The notes beneath the pieces are model-generated. The model was given only the letters and a program-made list of their open reading frames with translations, searched no databases and was not told the DNA's origin. Of a DNA stretch of 48,783 nt, positions 8,601-16,657 are shown piece after piece. A program made the position numbers and the translations under genes. Source of the stretch: Synergistaceae bacterium (GTDB taxonomy: Bacteria; Synergistota; Synergistia; Synergistales; Aminobacteriaceae). Every line of letters starts with the position of its first letter. Position 1 is the stretch's first letter. Where the stretch lies: positions 1-48,783 of the forward strand of contig WRHH01000016.1 of assembly GCA_009783355.1 (NCBI GenBank), in the 5' to 3' direction.

Positions 8601-8635
8601 ATGATATCAAATGACAGTCGCGCTCCAGTCGCGCT
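8601..8635 (-). promoter_or_regulatory. Putative SARP operator: 11-bp-period direct repeat next to a -10
   Basis: CAGTCGCGCT occurs at 8615-8624 and again at 8626-8635, an exact 11-bp period. Read leftward, the repeat is followed after 8 bp by TATCAT (8601-8606), a five-of-six match to the -10 consensus, with no good -35. Known SARP activators such as ActII-ORF4 and DnrI bind heptamer direct repeats with 11-bp spacing about 8 bp upstream of the -10. The site sits between a SARP gene and the adhesin gene it would control. Binding is inferred. Confidence 0.55.
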
Positions 8636-8783
8636 AACGGGGCGTTTTAAAAACTGCTATGGGAAAATATGATGTGAGTGCTTGATATGGCTTTATTGAT
8701 ATGAAATTCAGATTTGTATTATTTTGTTATTGAGTAGTGTATAAATCTAAATCTTAATTGCAGATGAGAATATTTGTGCATTT

Positions 8784-9983
8784 CTAACTCTGCTCCATTT
8801 CCACGTCCTTCAGCGGGATTATCTCAATTTCCAGTTGGGTTTGACTGACATCGGACTCCTGCCTGAATAATGAGTCTATCCTCTGCATACCTTGCTTAAG
8901 ATTTGTGTTTTTTGTCGTCGTCAACATCATAAGAAACTGGTTTGGCGAATAACGGCAGATAATATCGCCTTTGCGCAAATTACTGAGAAGAATTCGCAAC
9001 ACGGTTTTCATTTCCTGCTCCAGTTCGGCTTTTGTTAAATCCTTTTTTTCGTCGCTAGTAAGCGTGACTTTTCCCAGGAAGACTGGAAGCATTAATCTAT
9101 CATCGACTCTCTTTCCATAGCTATAGATTTGGGTAAAAGTGTCGGGGGCGCAGAGCATTGGTCCTTTGTTATCCGCTCTTTCATCGAACAATTCCTTGAT
9201 TCTGGCCAGGGCGGCCGGTTTGCGGACACTGGCTTTTACGGACTCTTCATAAAGATCCTGAAGCGTTTGAGGCGGGGGAGCATCGAACTCCTTTGAAAAG
9301 AATTTTTCTATTTGTCTGTACTGTCGCTCAGCAAGCGCGTACTCTCCGTTCTTTATCAGTATTTGAATTAGCCTTGCGTACAGAGATTCCTCGAATGGTT
9401 CGGCGAGAAGCGCATTGTTGTGGAGAGTTATAATGCTTTCATAGTCAAGCCGCTGCTCGTATAAGTTGCTCAAAGATTCAACGGCGTTCAGGAACAATCG
9501 TTTGTAAAAGGTGACGAAGTATGACGCCCAAGTTTCCAGAAATGACCATTTTTCACCCATGAATTCGCCTTTATATAGCGATATAGCGGCGTTAAGGCAG
9601 GAAATGCGTTCTTCTTCGCTCTTTTCATGGTCCTCGGCTTCGTATAAATATTTTTTGAACTCCACAAAGTCCATCATGCACTTGGCGTTGGGGTTCCATA
9701 AGTAGCATCCGTTTGTGAATATAATATATTCTTGTTTGCTTCCAAGGGATGTGAATGTCCTTCGCAGCCTGTAAATGACGTCTCTTACGTTCTTTCCAGG
9801 GTCTATTGCATCATCTTCCGACCATACCGCCTCAATGAGCTTATCAAGCGTCACGGGAGTTGGGTAACAAGCAAGAAGGTACTTGAACAACTTCCACATC
9901 TTCGTATTTCTGCCAGGCAGAAAAGATGTTTTTTTCTTTTTGTACGATATTATTAAGCCTCCAAATGTCTGAATACGCAACAT
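8784..9983 (-). CDS. SARP/BTAD-family transcriptional regulator
   Basis: A 399-residue regulator. Residues about 1-95 form an OmpR-type winged helix of the SARP kind (LRIQTFGGL...KMWKLFKYLLA...NVRDVIYRLRR). Residues about 100-260 are a bacterial transcriptional activator (BTAD) domain of TPR-like helices (EPFEESLYARLIQILIKNGE). The C-terminal about 100 residues resemble a degenerate GGDEF fold: LRKGDIICRYSPNQFLMML has SPNQF where GGDEF would be, so cyclase activity is not expected. SARPs activate transcription by binding direct repeats beside the -10. The gene points at the adhesin cluster, and a direct repeat of that type lies 150 bp downstream of its stop. A second tandem repeat lies upstream of its own start and could mediate autoregulation. 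No strong Shine-Dalgarno precedes the ATG. Confidence 0.82.
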   Translation of the reverse strand: MLRIQTFGGLIISYKKKKTSFLPGRNTKMWKLFKYLLACYPTPVTLDKLIEAVWSEDDAIDPGKNVRDVIYRLRRTFTSLGSKQEYIIFTNGCYLWNPNAKCMMDFVEFKKYLYEAEDHEKSEEERISCLNAAISLYKGEFMGEKWSFLETWASYFVTFYKRLFLNAVESLSNLYEQRLDYESIITLHNNALLAEPFEESLYARLIQILIKNGEYALAERQYRQIEKFFSKEFDAPPPQTLQDLYEESVKASVRKPAALARIKELFDERADNKGPMLCAPDTFTQIYSYGKRVDDRLMLPVFLGKVTLTSDEKKDLTKAELEQEMKTVLRILLSNLRKGDIICRYSPNQFLMMLTTTKNTNLKQGMQRIDSLFRQESDVSQTQLEIEIIPLKDVEMEQS

Positions 9984-10023
9984 GCTGTAAAGTCTATCAT
10001 GAATATTTTAGTCTTTCAACTCC

Positions 10024-10049
10024 ACACTTCACACTCACACTTCACACTG
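10024..10049 (-). repeat. 13-bp direct repeat upstream of the SARP gene
   Basis: ACACTTCACACTC is followed immediately by ACACTTCACACTG. Read toward the SARP gene this is four tandem AGTGTG(A) units ending about 10 bp before TAAAAT, a possible -10. It lies in the divergent gap between the SARP gene and trpS and is a candidate operator. Confidence 0.5.
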
Positions 10050-10059
10050 TTTTTTCACG

Positions 10060-10088
10060 TTGTTTTATCGTAAAATATATCTGATAAT
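10060..10088 (+). promoter_or_regulatory. Promoter of the trpS-led operon
   Basis: TTGTTT (10060-10065) and GATAAT (10083-10088) are spaced 17 bp apart, placing transcription start near 10095, about 24 nt before the trpS ATG. The leader is too short for a T-box, so tRNA-dependent control of trpS is not indicated. Confidence 0.65.
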
Positions 10089-10118
10089 TTAATATTCATG
10101 TTGCGGAGGAGTAAATTT

Positions 10119-11114
10119 ATGAAAAGAGTTTTCAGCGGAATGAGACCTACAGGAAAGCTTCATCTCGGACACCTGGCAGGAGCTCTCACTAACTGGGTTA
10201 AACTCCAGGATAGCTATGAATGTTATTACAGTATTGTTGATTGGCATGCGATGATGTCCGATTATGAGGATTCAAGCATGATCAGCCAAAACTGTACTGA
10301 AGTGCTGCTCGACTGGCTGGCTTCCGGAATTTCGCCTGAAAAGTCATGCGTATTTGTTCAATCCCATGTACACGAACATGCGGAGCTTGCGCTTGCGCTT
10401 GGCATGGTCACTCCGCTCGGGTGGCTTTTTCGTAATCCCATATATAAGGAACAGCTTCGCAACATTGAGAATCGCGATATTCAAAACTATGGTTTCTTGG
10501 GTTACCCTATCCTGATGGCGGCGGATATCCTTCTTTACAAAGCGGGGATTGTCCCTGTAGGCGAAGATCAGGACGCTCACCTTGAATTGAGCAGAGAGAT
10601 AGCGCGCAGATTCAATCATTTCTTCGGGGAAAACAGGCTGCCTGAGCCTGAAATGCTTCTTACTCCAACTCCAAAAGTGCCAGGCACGGATGGGCGCAAG
10701 ATGAGCAAGTCCTATAACAATTCCCTTTTGATCTCTGAGGACTCTCTTAGTATGTGGGCAAAACTAAAAACAATGGTTACAGATCCTGCAAGAATAAAAC
10801 GCACCGATCCAGGAGATCCAGAAAAATGCCCTGTATGGGATATACAAAAAGTATTCAATAGCGATGAACAAGAATTACTTGAAATTGCTTCAGGCTGCCG
10901 TTCTGCCGGAATTGGGTGCGTTGATTGCAAAAAGAAACTGAATAACCATGTGGAACGCGTCATGGCGCCGATACATGAGAGGCGTAAAAAATACGAAAAT
11001 TCCCCCGGGTTGCTTTCGGATATTCTGAACGAGGGAGCTAAACGCGCCAGAAAGACAGCGAGGGAGACTATGAGCGAACTTCGTGAAGCTATGGGGCTAT
11101 TGATTGAATCGTAA
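10119..11114 (+). CDS. trpS: Tryptophanyl-tRNA synthetase
   Basis: Charges tRNA-Trp with tryptophan in the cytoplasm. It is a class I synthetase of 331 residues, the usual bacterial length. It carries the HIGH signature as HLGHL near residue 14 after SGMRPTGK, and the KMSKS loop as GRKMSKSYNNS. The ATG at 10119 is chosen because GCGGAGGAG lies 7 nt upstream; an in-frame ATG at 10098 precedes that site and is rejected. It is the first gene of a long rightward operon and its stop overlaps scpA by 11 bp. Confidence 0.97.
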   Translation: MKRVFSGMRPTGKLHLGHLAGALTNWVKLQDSYECYYSIVDWHAMMSDYEDSSMISQNCTEVLLDWLASGISPEKSCVFVQSHVHEHAELALALGMVTPLGWLFRNPIYKEQLRNIENRDIQNYGFLGYPILMAADILLYKAGIVPVGEDQDAHLELSREIARRFNHFFGENRLPEPEMLLTPTPKVPGTDGRKMSKSYNNSLLISEDSLSMWAKLKTMVTDPARIKRTDPGDPEKCPVWDIQKVFNSDEQELLEIASGCRSAGIGCVDCKKKLNNHVERVMAPIHERRKKYENSPGLLSDILNEGAKRARKTARETMSELREAMGLLIES

Positions 11115-11916
11115 TGCCCTTGAGGTCTCAATTGACGGATTCACAGGGCCTCTTGACCTTTTATGCCATCTTGTCGAGAGTCGGCAGATGCAAGCCTCAA
11201 AAATAAAGATAGCAGAACTGGTGAGGATTTATGGAGCATACCTTTCCAAAACGAGAAATGCTTCTGCTGAAGTTATCTCTGAATTTTTTTTCATGGCGGC
11301 AAGCTTGCTTCTGCAAAAAGTGCTGTCCTTACTGCCTTCTAATGCAGATAATGAGTTAGACGGGCTCGAAGGTTCAGATGAATCATATGATGATGTCATA
11401 TCAGAGGAGGAACTCTATGCGCGCATGTCGCGTTTCAGCCCGTATCGAACAATTACAAACCTGTTGCTGGAGCGCAAAGAAAGACAAAGTAGAAGGTTTA
11501 AAAGAATATATTTTGAGACAGGCGACGAAAACGACGAAAAGAAGAATCCGGTATACGAGCTTGGAGACCTGTATTATCTGAGCAAAATCTGGTGGGGGCT
11601 TTTGGAGGATAACAACAAAAAAAAGGAAACGAAAAATGAATTTTTGGATGAAGATGAGTACTGGGATGGCGTCCCGGGATCTTTGCCTGATGAAGACCGT
11701 ATACAAACGCGCATAGATGAGATAGCAGAAAAACTAAAGAAGTCTCCTTCTTTAGTTTTGAGCAGTCTTATCTCCGTTCGTTCAGTGTCGGCCTTAGTCG
11801 TAACTCTTCTTGCTCTTTTGGAGATGTGCCGCATGAAAATAATATCCGTATTTCAGGAGGAACTTTTTGGCGAAGTCAGGATTAACGCTGCTTTCAGCGA
11901 CAGCGTCGCGAATTGA
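11104..11916 (+). CDS. scpA: Segregation and condensation protein A
   Basis: ScpA is the kleisin subunit that bridges SMC heads with ScpB in bacterial condensin. The N-terminal signature FTGPLDLLCHLVES and the C-terminal winged-helix region fit a kleisin, and 270 residues is normal. The start is TTG at 11104: an in-frame TGA lies immediately upstream, and no other start codon precedes the conserved GFTGPLDLL. Translation is probably coupled to trpS through the 11-bp overlap. It overlaps scpB by 50 bp. Confidence 0.93.
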   Translation: MNRNALEVSIDGFTGPLDLLCHLVESRQMQASKIKIAELVRIYGAYLSKTRNASAEVISEFFFMAASLLLQKVLSLLPSNADNELDGLEGSDESYDDVISEEELYARMSRFSPYRTITNLLLERKERQSRRFKRIYFETGDENDEKKNPVYELGDLYYLSKIWWGLLEDNNKKKETKNEFLDEDEYWDGVPGSLPDEDRIQTRIDEIAEKLKKSPSLVLSSLISVRSVSALVVTLLALLEMCRMKIISVFQEELFGEVRINAAFSDSVAN

Positions 11917-12436
11917 GGCAATTTTATTTGTAGCTTCGACACAGGTGGCGGAAAGGGAGCTTTCTCTGACTCTTGCAGTTCCGCTACGTGAAGTGTCTCT
12001 TGCTCTTCTGGAATTGCAGGGACACCTTGCGAAACATGCTCATGGAATAGAATTACAGAACGTAGCGGGAGGATGGCAGCTCGTTACGCAGCCGCATTAC
12101 GCGGAGATTATCTCATTATTCCGCGATGTCTCGGAGCGCCAGAGGGTGAAACTCAGCAAAGCTTCTGTGGAAACGCTTGCAATAATAGCTTATAATCAAC
12201 CTGTTACAAGAAGCGAGGTCGAAGAAATTAGAAGCGTCAGAAGCGAAAGCGTTATCGATACGTTACTTACTCATGGGCTTATAAGGATTGCGGGCAGAAA
12301 AAAAAGCGCGGGTTCTCCGTTGCTATATAGAACAACAGACAGATTTCTTGAGGTTTTTGGCCTGGGGTCAATATCGGAGCTCCCGTCGCTTGAAGAGATA
12401 AACGTTGCCGGTGTTCCGTCGGGGGATATGAAATGA
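11867..12436 (+). CDS. scpB: Segregation and condensation protein B
   Basis: ScpB is the paired winged-helix (KITE) dimer that binds ScpA. The signature region AIIAYNQPVTRSEVEEIRSV is clear and the length (189 residues) is typical. The TTG start at 11867 has AGGAGG six nt upstream, inside the end of scpA. The stop overlaps the rluB start as ATGA. This tight scpA-scpB coupling is common and suits a stoichiometric complex. Confidence 0.94.
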   Translation: MAKSGLTLLSATASRIEAILFVASTQVAERELSLTLAVPLREVSLALLELQGHLAKHAHGIELQNVAGGWQLVTQPHYAEIISLFRDVSERQRVKLSKASVETLAIIAYNQPVTRSEVEEIRSVRSESVIDTLLTHGLIRIAGRKKSAGSPLLYRTTDRFLEVFGLGSISELPSLEEINVAGVPSGDMK

Positions 12437-13197
12437 AAAAAATCAGATTGAATCGTTACCTCGCAATGTGCGGAGTTGCGTCAAGGCGTAAAGCGGAAGA
12501 GGTGTTGGAGCAGGGAAGAGTAAGGGTTAATGGGAAAATTGTCTTGCTTCCGTCTTTACAGATAGAGTTGGGGATTACCGAAGTTACTCTTGACGACAAA
12601 TTGATGCTGCCCGAACAACATATATATTTAGTTGTAAACAAACCAGCAGGGTATGTTTGCGCTGTTACCGATAAATATGACAGCGTCATTATTGAGCTTT
12701 TGCCGGGTAAATTTCAAGGGAAGCGTATTTTCCCCGTCGGGCGGCTTGACCGCGAAACGGAAGGAATTATTATTTTAACTAATGACGGCGATTTCGCTCA
12801 ACAGATGTCTCATCCTTCATTTGGAATATTGAAAGAATATGAAGTTATGCTCAATGAGCCAATAACTGATAAAGCGCTTTCTAGATGGAGACAAGGGTAC
12901 TCGCTAAAAGATTCCCCGCATTGGAAGAACGAAAACTTCCCCGATTCACATGTTGTAAAGCCAATAGAATTGTCAAAGCTTGACAAGGGTGACGACAATA
13001 ACTGGGTGCGGGTAGTCATCGGCGAAGGTTTGAAACGAGAGGTCAGAGAGATGGTCAGGCTAACAGGTTACAGCACGGAATTGCTTATAAGAACAAAGAT
13101 CGGAAAATTACAACTTACGGGACTAGCCCCTGGAGAATGTAAAGAGTTGGACAAAGAGGAATTGATTCGGAAAATAAACGAAGGCGGAGAGGTTTAG
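12433..13197 (+). CDS. rluB: RsuA/RluB-family pseudouridine synthase
   Basis: A 254-residue rRNA pseudouridine synthase. It has an N-terminal S4 RNA-binding domain (RLNRYLAMCGVASRRKAEE) and a catalytic RsuA/RluB/E/F domain with GRLDRETEGIIILTNDG, in which the aspartate of RLD is the nucleophile. The position next to scpAB favours an RluB-type enzyme acting on 23S rRNA helix 89, but sequence alone does not separate RluB from its relatives. The ATG overlaps the scpB stop by 4 bp. Confidence 0.9.
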   Translation: MKKIRLNRYLAMCGVASRRKAEEVLEQGRVRVNGKIVLLPSLQIELGITEVTLDDKLMLPEQHIYLVVNKPAGYVCAVTDKYDSVIIELLPGKFQGKRIFPVGRLDRETEGIIILTNDGDFAQQMSHPSFGILKEYEVMLNEPITDKALSRWRQGYSLKDSPHWKNENFPDSHVVKPIELSKLDKGDDNNWVRVVIGEGLKREVREMVRLTGYSTELLIRTKIGKLQLTGLAPGECKELDKEELIRKINEGGEV

Positions 13198-13199
13198 AG

Positions 13200-13850
13200 A
13201 TGATAATTGCAATAGACGGACCTGCAGGGGCGGGTAAGAGTACGGTATCAAAAAAAGTCGCGTCAAAGCTGGGCTTGAATTTTCTCGATACCGGAGCATT
13301 ATATCGCGCTCTCGCTTATGCTCTTGATGTAAAAGGGATACCTCCCGTCCCCGGAGACGAAATGGGCGAAGAGCTGAGCAAGTTGGAAGTCGAGCTTTCC
13401 GGCGGAATGGTCTACGTAAATGGCGCCGATGTTTCAAAGCAAATACGTACTCCTCATGCGGACAGGATTGTCTCTCCATATTCCGCTTTGCCTCAATTGA
13501 GGTCGCATCTTTTAGAATTACAACGCCGCCAGGCGCTTTTTGGCAAGGGAATTGTCGCGGAAGGGCGGGATATCGGCAGCATTGTTTTTCCTCGAGCCGA
13601 TGTTAAAATTTTCCTTACAGCCAGCGCGGAAGAACGCGCGATGCGCCGATATAGGGAACGTTTGGCCAAAGGAGAGGCTGCAATATATGACGAAATTCTA
13701 CTTAGCGTGAGAGAGCGGGACAGGATAGATTCCACGCGCGATGTTGCGCCGCTTCTCAAACCTGAAGGCTCGCATCTGATTGATTCGTCCAGCATGAGCG
13801 AAGAGCAGGTCGTGGATGAGATAGTTCGCATTGCCACTATGAGTAAATAA
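13200..13850 (+). CDS. cmk: Cytidylate kinase
   Basis: Phosphorylates CMP and dCMP to diphosphates for nucleic acid and phospholipid synthesis. It is 216 residues with the P-loop GPAGAGKST at the N-terminus and the substrate motif EGRDIGSIVFP. Two bases separate it from rluB; GGAGAGG precedes the ATG. plsC follows after 20 bp. Confidence 0.96.
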   Translation: MIIAIDGPAGAGKSTVSKKVASKLGLNFLDTGALYRALAYALDVKGIPPVPGDEMGEELSKLEVELSGGMVYVNGADVSKQIRTPHADRIVSPYSALPQLRSHLLELQRRQALFGKGIVAEGRDIGSIVFPRADVKIFLTASAEERAMRRYRERLAKGEAAIYDEILLSVRERDRIDSTRDVAPLLKPEGSHLIDSSSMSEEQVVDEIVRIATMSK

Positions 13851-13870
13851 GAGAAAGAGGACTATTTAGA

Positions 13871-14503
13871 ATGTTTAATAGAATATTTTATAAACTCACT
13901 CAGAGTTTTTTCTGGATAATCTTTAAGATTTACAACAGAATGACAGTAAAATGGGAGGCGGAATTGCCGGAAAGAGACAGGTATATAGTTACAGCAAACC
14001 ACTGCAGTAATCTTGACCCGCTGCTTATTGGCGTAAATTTTCCGAAGCAGCTTAGATATCTTGCAAAGAATGAACTGTTTCGTTCATTTCTTTTCGGTAA
14101 AGTCATTCGCATTTTGGGAGCGGTGCCGGTGTTGCAAGAGGATAGCAACGCTGCTGCCTCAACGTTAAAAGGTTTTTTGAACCTACTTAAAAACGGGGAA
14201 TCAGTAATTCTGTTTCCTGAAGGATCCCGTTCTCCAGATGGGAAATTAAAACCTTTGGAGGGAGGTACTGCCCTTATTTCCCTGAAAACAGGAGTCCCCA
14301 TAATTCCGGCTTATATTTCCGGCTCTTTTGAAGCAATGCCAGCCGGCGCGGCATGGGTCAAACCAAAAAAAATACGGATTGTTTTCGGAAAAGCTTTATA
14401 TCCGCCCGACGCTGGCGAGAAGAGTTCAAAAGAAGCTAGGGATGTGTTGACGCAAACATTGACAAATGCGTTAAGCGAAATGGAGAATAAATATGGAAAA
14501 TAA
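13871..14503 (+). CDS. plsC: 1-acyl-sn-glycerol-3-phosphate acyltransferase
   Basis: A membrane-associated acyltransferase that makes phosphatidic acid from lysophosphatidic acid. Its 210 residues carry the catalytic HX4D box as NHCSNLDPLL and the substrate box FPEGSRSPDG. The N-terminal hydrophobic stretch is consistent with membrane association. It overlaps yicC by 11 bp. Confidence 0.92.
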   Translation: MFNRIFYKLTQSFFWIIFKIYNRMTVKWEAELPERDRYIVTANHCSNLDPLLIGVNFPKQLRYLAKNELFRSFLFGKVIRILGAVPVLQEDSNAAASTLKGFLNLLKNGESVILFPEGSRSPDGKLKPLEGGTALISLKTGVPIIPAYISGSFEAMPAGAAWVKPKKIRIVFGKALYPPDAGEKSSKEARDVLTQTLTNALSEMENKYGK

Positions 14504-15440
14504 AAAGCTTCTAAGTATGACGGGGTTTAGCCGCTTATCTGTCCAACATGCGTGGGGAACGATGAACCTTGAAATATCCTCAGTGAATCATCGATATCAG
14601 GAAATTAGCGTCAGGATGCCGCGCGAGTTTTCTTCTTTTGAACCTCTTATAATATCAAAAATGCGTTCAATGATTGGGAGAGGAAAAATACGCGCGAGCG
14701 TCGAGATTTTATGGAATCCTGAATACAAAATGGTCACGATTGATTCGGCATTATTGACCGGTTATTGGAAACAACTCCGAAGAACAGCTGAAGAAATTGG
14801 CAGCGATCAAGATATCCATCTCACGAGCCTGCTGAACTTGCCGGGCGTATGCGATACGCCGCGAGACAGGAACGGAAATATTGAAAATGAAGTGGTGGAA
14901 GCCATAATTTCAAAACTGACAGAGTTAATTGATTCTCTTACAGAGATGAAAATAATAGAAGGAAATATTCTGGCAAAAGATATTTCATTACAATTGGAGT
15001 CTTTTTCTAATATAATTGACTTGATTGATGAAGAGTGGCAGAGTGTTTTACCCGAAGCTCTCGCCGCTATGCATGTTCGACTTGAAAAGTTTCTTTCTGA
15101 AGCTGCGCAGGGTGTTTCAGCCGACCCCGCAAGGATTGCTCAGGAAATTGCTATAATGTCGGATAAGTGGGATATTTCTGAGGAAATAGTGCGTTCTCGC
15201 AGCCATATTGATAAATTTCGTGAAATGATGGCGATAGAAACTTGCACTGATAATAAAAAATGTGATATAAAGACTGAAAGTACAGGAATAGGGAGAAAAC
15301 TTGATTTTCTTATACAGGAAATGAATCGGGAGATAAACACGATGGGCTCAAAAATGCAAAATGCCCGCCTCAGGTGGCGGGTTGTAGAAGCTAAAGCTTG
15401 TATTGAAAGGATTAGAGAACAAATACAGAATATAGATTAA
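14493..15440 (+). CDS. yicC: YicC/YloC-family endoribonuclease
   Basis: A 315-residue protein of the YicC family, endoribonucleases known from E. coli YicC and B. subtilis YloC. The start MSMTGF-like LSMTGFSRLS and the C-terminal DUF1732 region (GRKLDFLIQEMNREINTMGSK) are diagnostic. The order yicC-remA-gmk-rpoZ-coaBC-priA matches the B. subtilis yloC locus. It overlaps plsC; a GGAG lies upstream of the ATG. Confidence 0.9.
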   Translation: MENKKLLSMTGFSRLSVQHAWGTMNLEISSVNHRYQEISVRMPREFSSFEPLIISKMRSMIGRGKIRASVEILWNPEYKMVTIDSALLTGYWKQLRRTAEEIGSDQDIHLTSLLNLPGVCDTPRDRNGNIENEVVEAIISKLTELIDSLTEMKIIEGNILAKDISLQLESFSNIIDLIDEEWQSVLPEALAAMHVRLEKFLSEAAQGVSADPARIAQEIAIMSDKWDISEEIVRSRSHIDKFREMMAIETCTDNKKCDIKTESTGIGRKLDFLIQEMNREINTMGSKMQNARLRWRVVEAKACIERIREQIQNID

Positions 15441-15466
15441 CAACGCTATTGTAAAGGAGGCGTTTT

Positions 15467-15736
15467 ATGAAATATCATCTTATACATATAGGTTTTGGTA
15501 ATATGGCGGTAGCAGAAAGAATTATTGCTATAATCCAACCTTCGTCGTCACCAGTGAAACGTCTCAAAGATGATGCCCGAGATAATGGACGTCTCATAGA
15601 CGCGACTCAGGGCCGCAAGACGCGTTCAATAATTATTATGGACAGCAATCACGTTATACTTTCTGCAATTCAGCCTGAAACAATAGCTTTAAGGATTGGC
15701 GGAGAAGAACAAAGGAGCAGTTATGAAGAGCAGTGA
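15467..15736 (+). CDS. remA: RemA-like DNA-binding regulator (DUF370)
   Basis: An 89-residue member of the RemA/DUF370 family. In B. subtilis RemA is a small DNA-binding protein that forms ring-like oligomers and activates biofilm matrix operons; its role in this lineage is unknown. The [17 protein letters not shown] start and the central [20 protein letters not shown] segment identify it. A strong AAAGGAGG precedes the ATG. It overlaps gmk by 14 bp. Its presence in a genome with many surface adhesins is suggestive but not evidence of control. Confidence 0.88.
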   Translation: MKYHLIHIGFGNMAVAERIIAIIQPSSSPVKRLKDDARDNGRLIDATQGRKTRSIIIMDSNHVILSAIQPETIALRIGGEEQRSSYEEQ

Positions 15737-16370
15737 TGATTCGATTCTTGAAAATTCCAGCAAAAATAGTGATACATTGCCGGAGAAAGGTAAAAAGTTA
15801 GAAGGCAAGGGAACGCTATTTATTATATCTGGTCCGAGCGGAGTCGGTAAGGGGACTCTGTGTAAATCAATAATGGATATTGGAAATATAAGTATTTCGG
15901 TGTCGTGCACAACACGATCTCCAAGAGAAGGAGAGGTTGATGGGGTCGATTATAGATTCATATCTGTGGATGAGTTTAATAAAAAGCTCGATCAATCCCT
16001 ATTCCTTGAACATGCTCTTGTACATGGCGACATGTACGGAACATTACGCGGAGAAATTGATATGGTACTTGAATCAGGTGATGACATGATTCTTGAGATA
16101 GATGTTCAAGGAGCGTTTCAAGTAAAAAGAATGATGGATTGTGTTTCAGTGTTCGTATTGCCTCCCTCTATAGAAGCTTTGGAAGAGAGAATACACAAAA
16201 GAAATGCGGATAGTGAAGAAAAAATAGAATTGAGGATGAGAAACGCCCAATACGAAATTAGTCGTGCCGGAGAGTTTGATTTTAGTATCGTAAATGATTT
16301 ACTTGATAATGCTGTATTGGATCTTAAAAAAATAATTATAGATAATAGAAATTTGTCACGGAGGGTTTAA
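15723..16370 (+). CDS. gmk: Guanylate kinase
   Basis: Converts GMP to GDP. The P-loop GPSGVGKGT and the GMP-binding [19 protein letters not shown] region are intact. The ATG at 15723 is preferred because AAAGGAG lies 5 nt upstream; a TTG at 15696 lies before that site. This gives 215 residues with a short N-terminal extension of about 35 residues, S- and K-rich, before the kinase core. rpoZ follows after 2 bp. Confidence 0.95.
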   Translation: MKSSDDSILENSSKNSDTLPEKGKKLEGKGTLFIISGPSGVGKGTLCKSIMDIGNISISVSCTTRSPREGEVDGVDYRFISVDEFNKKLDQSLFLEHALVHGDMYGTLRGEIDMVLESGDDMILEIDVQGAFQVKRMMDCVSVFVLPPSIEALEERIHKRNADSEEKIELRMRNAQYEISRAGEFDFSIVNDLLDNAVLDLKKIIIDNRNLSRRV

Positions 16371-16372
16371 TA

Positions 16373-16657
16373 ATGAAGTTTTATGATATTGACGTATTAG
16401 CTAGAAAATATGGAGACGGCAATAAATACCTTGCAACTTCAATAATAGCCGAGAGTGCTTGTCGTCTAAGCGAAAAGAGAAACCCTGACGAAAATAATCC
16501 AGAAAAGGAGAAGTATCTTTCCGAAGTTTTAGCTCATTTCGATAAAGGCGTGGATATTGAAAAAGTCTTGCGGGAAAAAGCTTCACATGAAAACCATCTT
16601 GTAGCAAGCATGGCAAATATAGTAAACACGGTAAATGTTGCAAACGCGAATGAGTAA
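16373..16657 (+). CDS. rpoZ: RNA polymerase omega subunit
   Basis: A 94-residue omega subunit that helps assemble RNA polymerase. The conserved N-terminal part NKYLATSIIAESACRLSE supports the call, and the position between gmk and coaBC is characteristic. GGAGGG lies 9 nt before the ATG. It overlaps coaBC by 8 bp. Confidence 0.88.
   Translation: MKFYDIDVLARKYGDGNKYLATSIIAESACRLSEKRNPDENNPEKEKYLSEVLAHFDKGVDIEKVLREKASHENHLVASMANIVNTVNVANANE

Noticed and set aside
10021-10118. Possible T-box leader for trpS
   Set aside because: Only about 24 nt lie between the predicted transcription start and the start codon; no T-box sequence or terminator is present.
10098-10118. Upstream ATG as trpS start
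   Set aside because: It precedes the GGAGGAG Shine-Dalgarno, which is correctly spaced for the ATG at 10119, and adds seven non-conserved residues.
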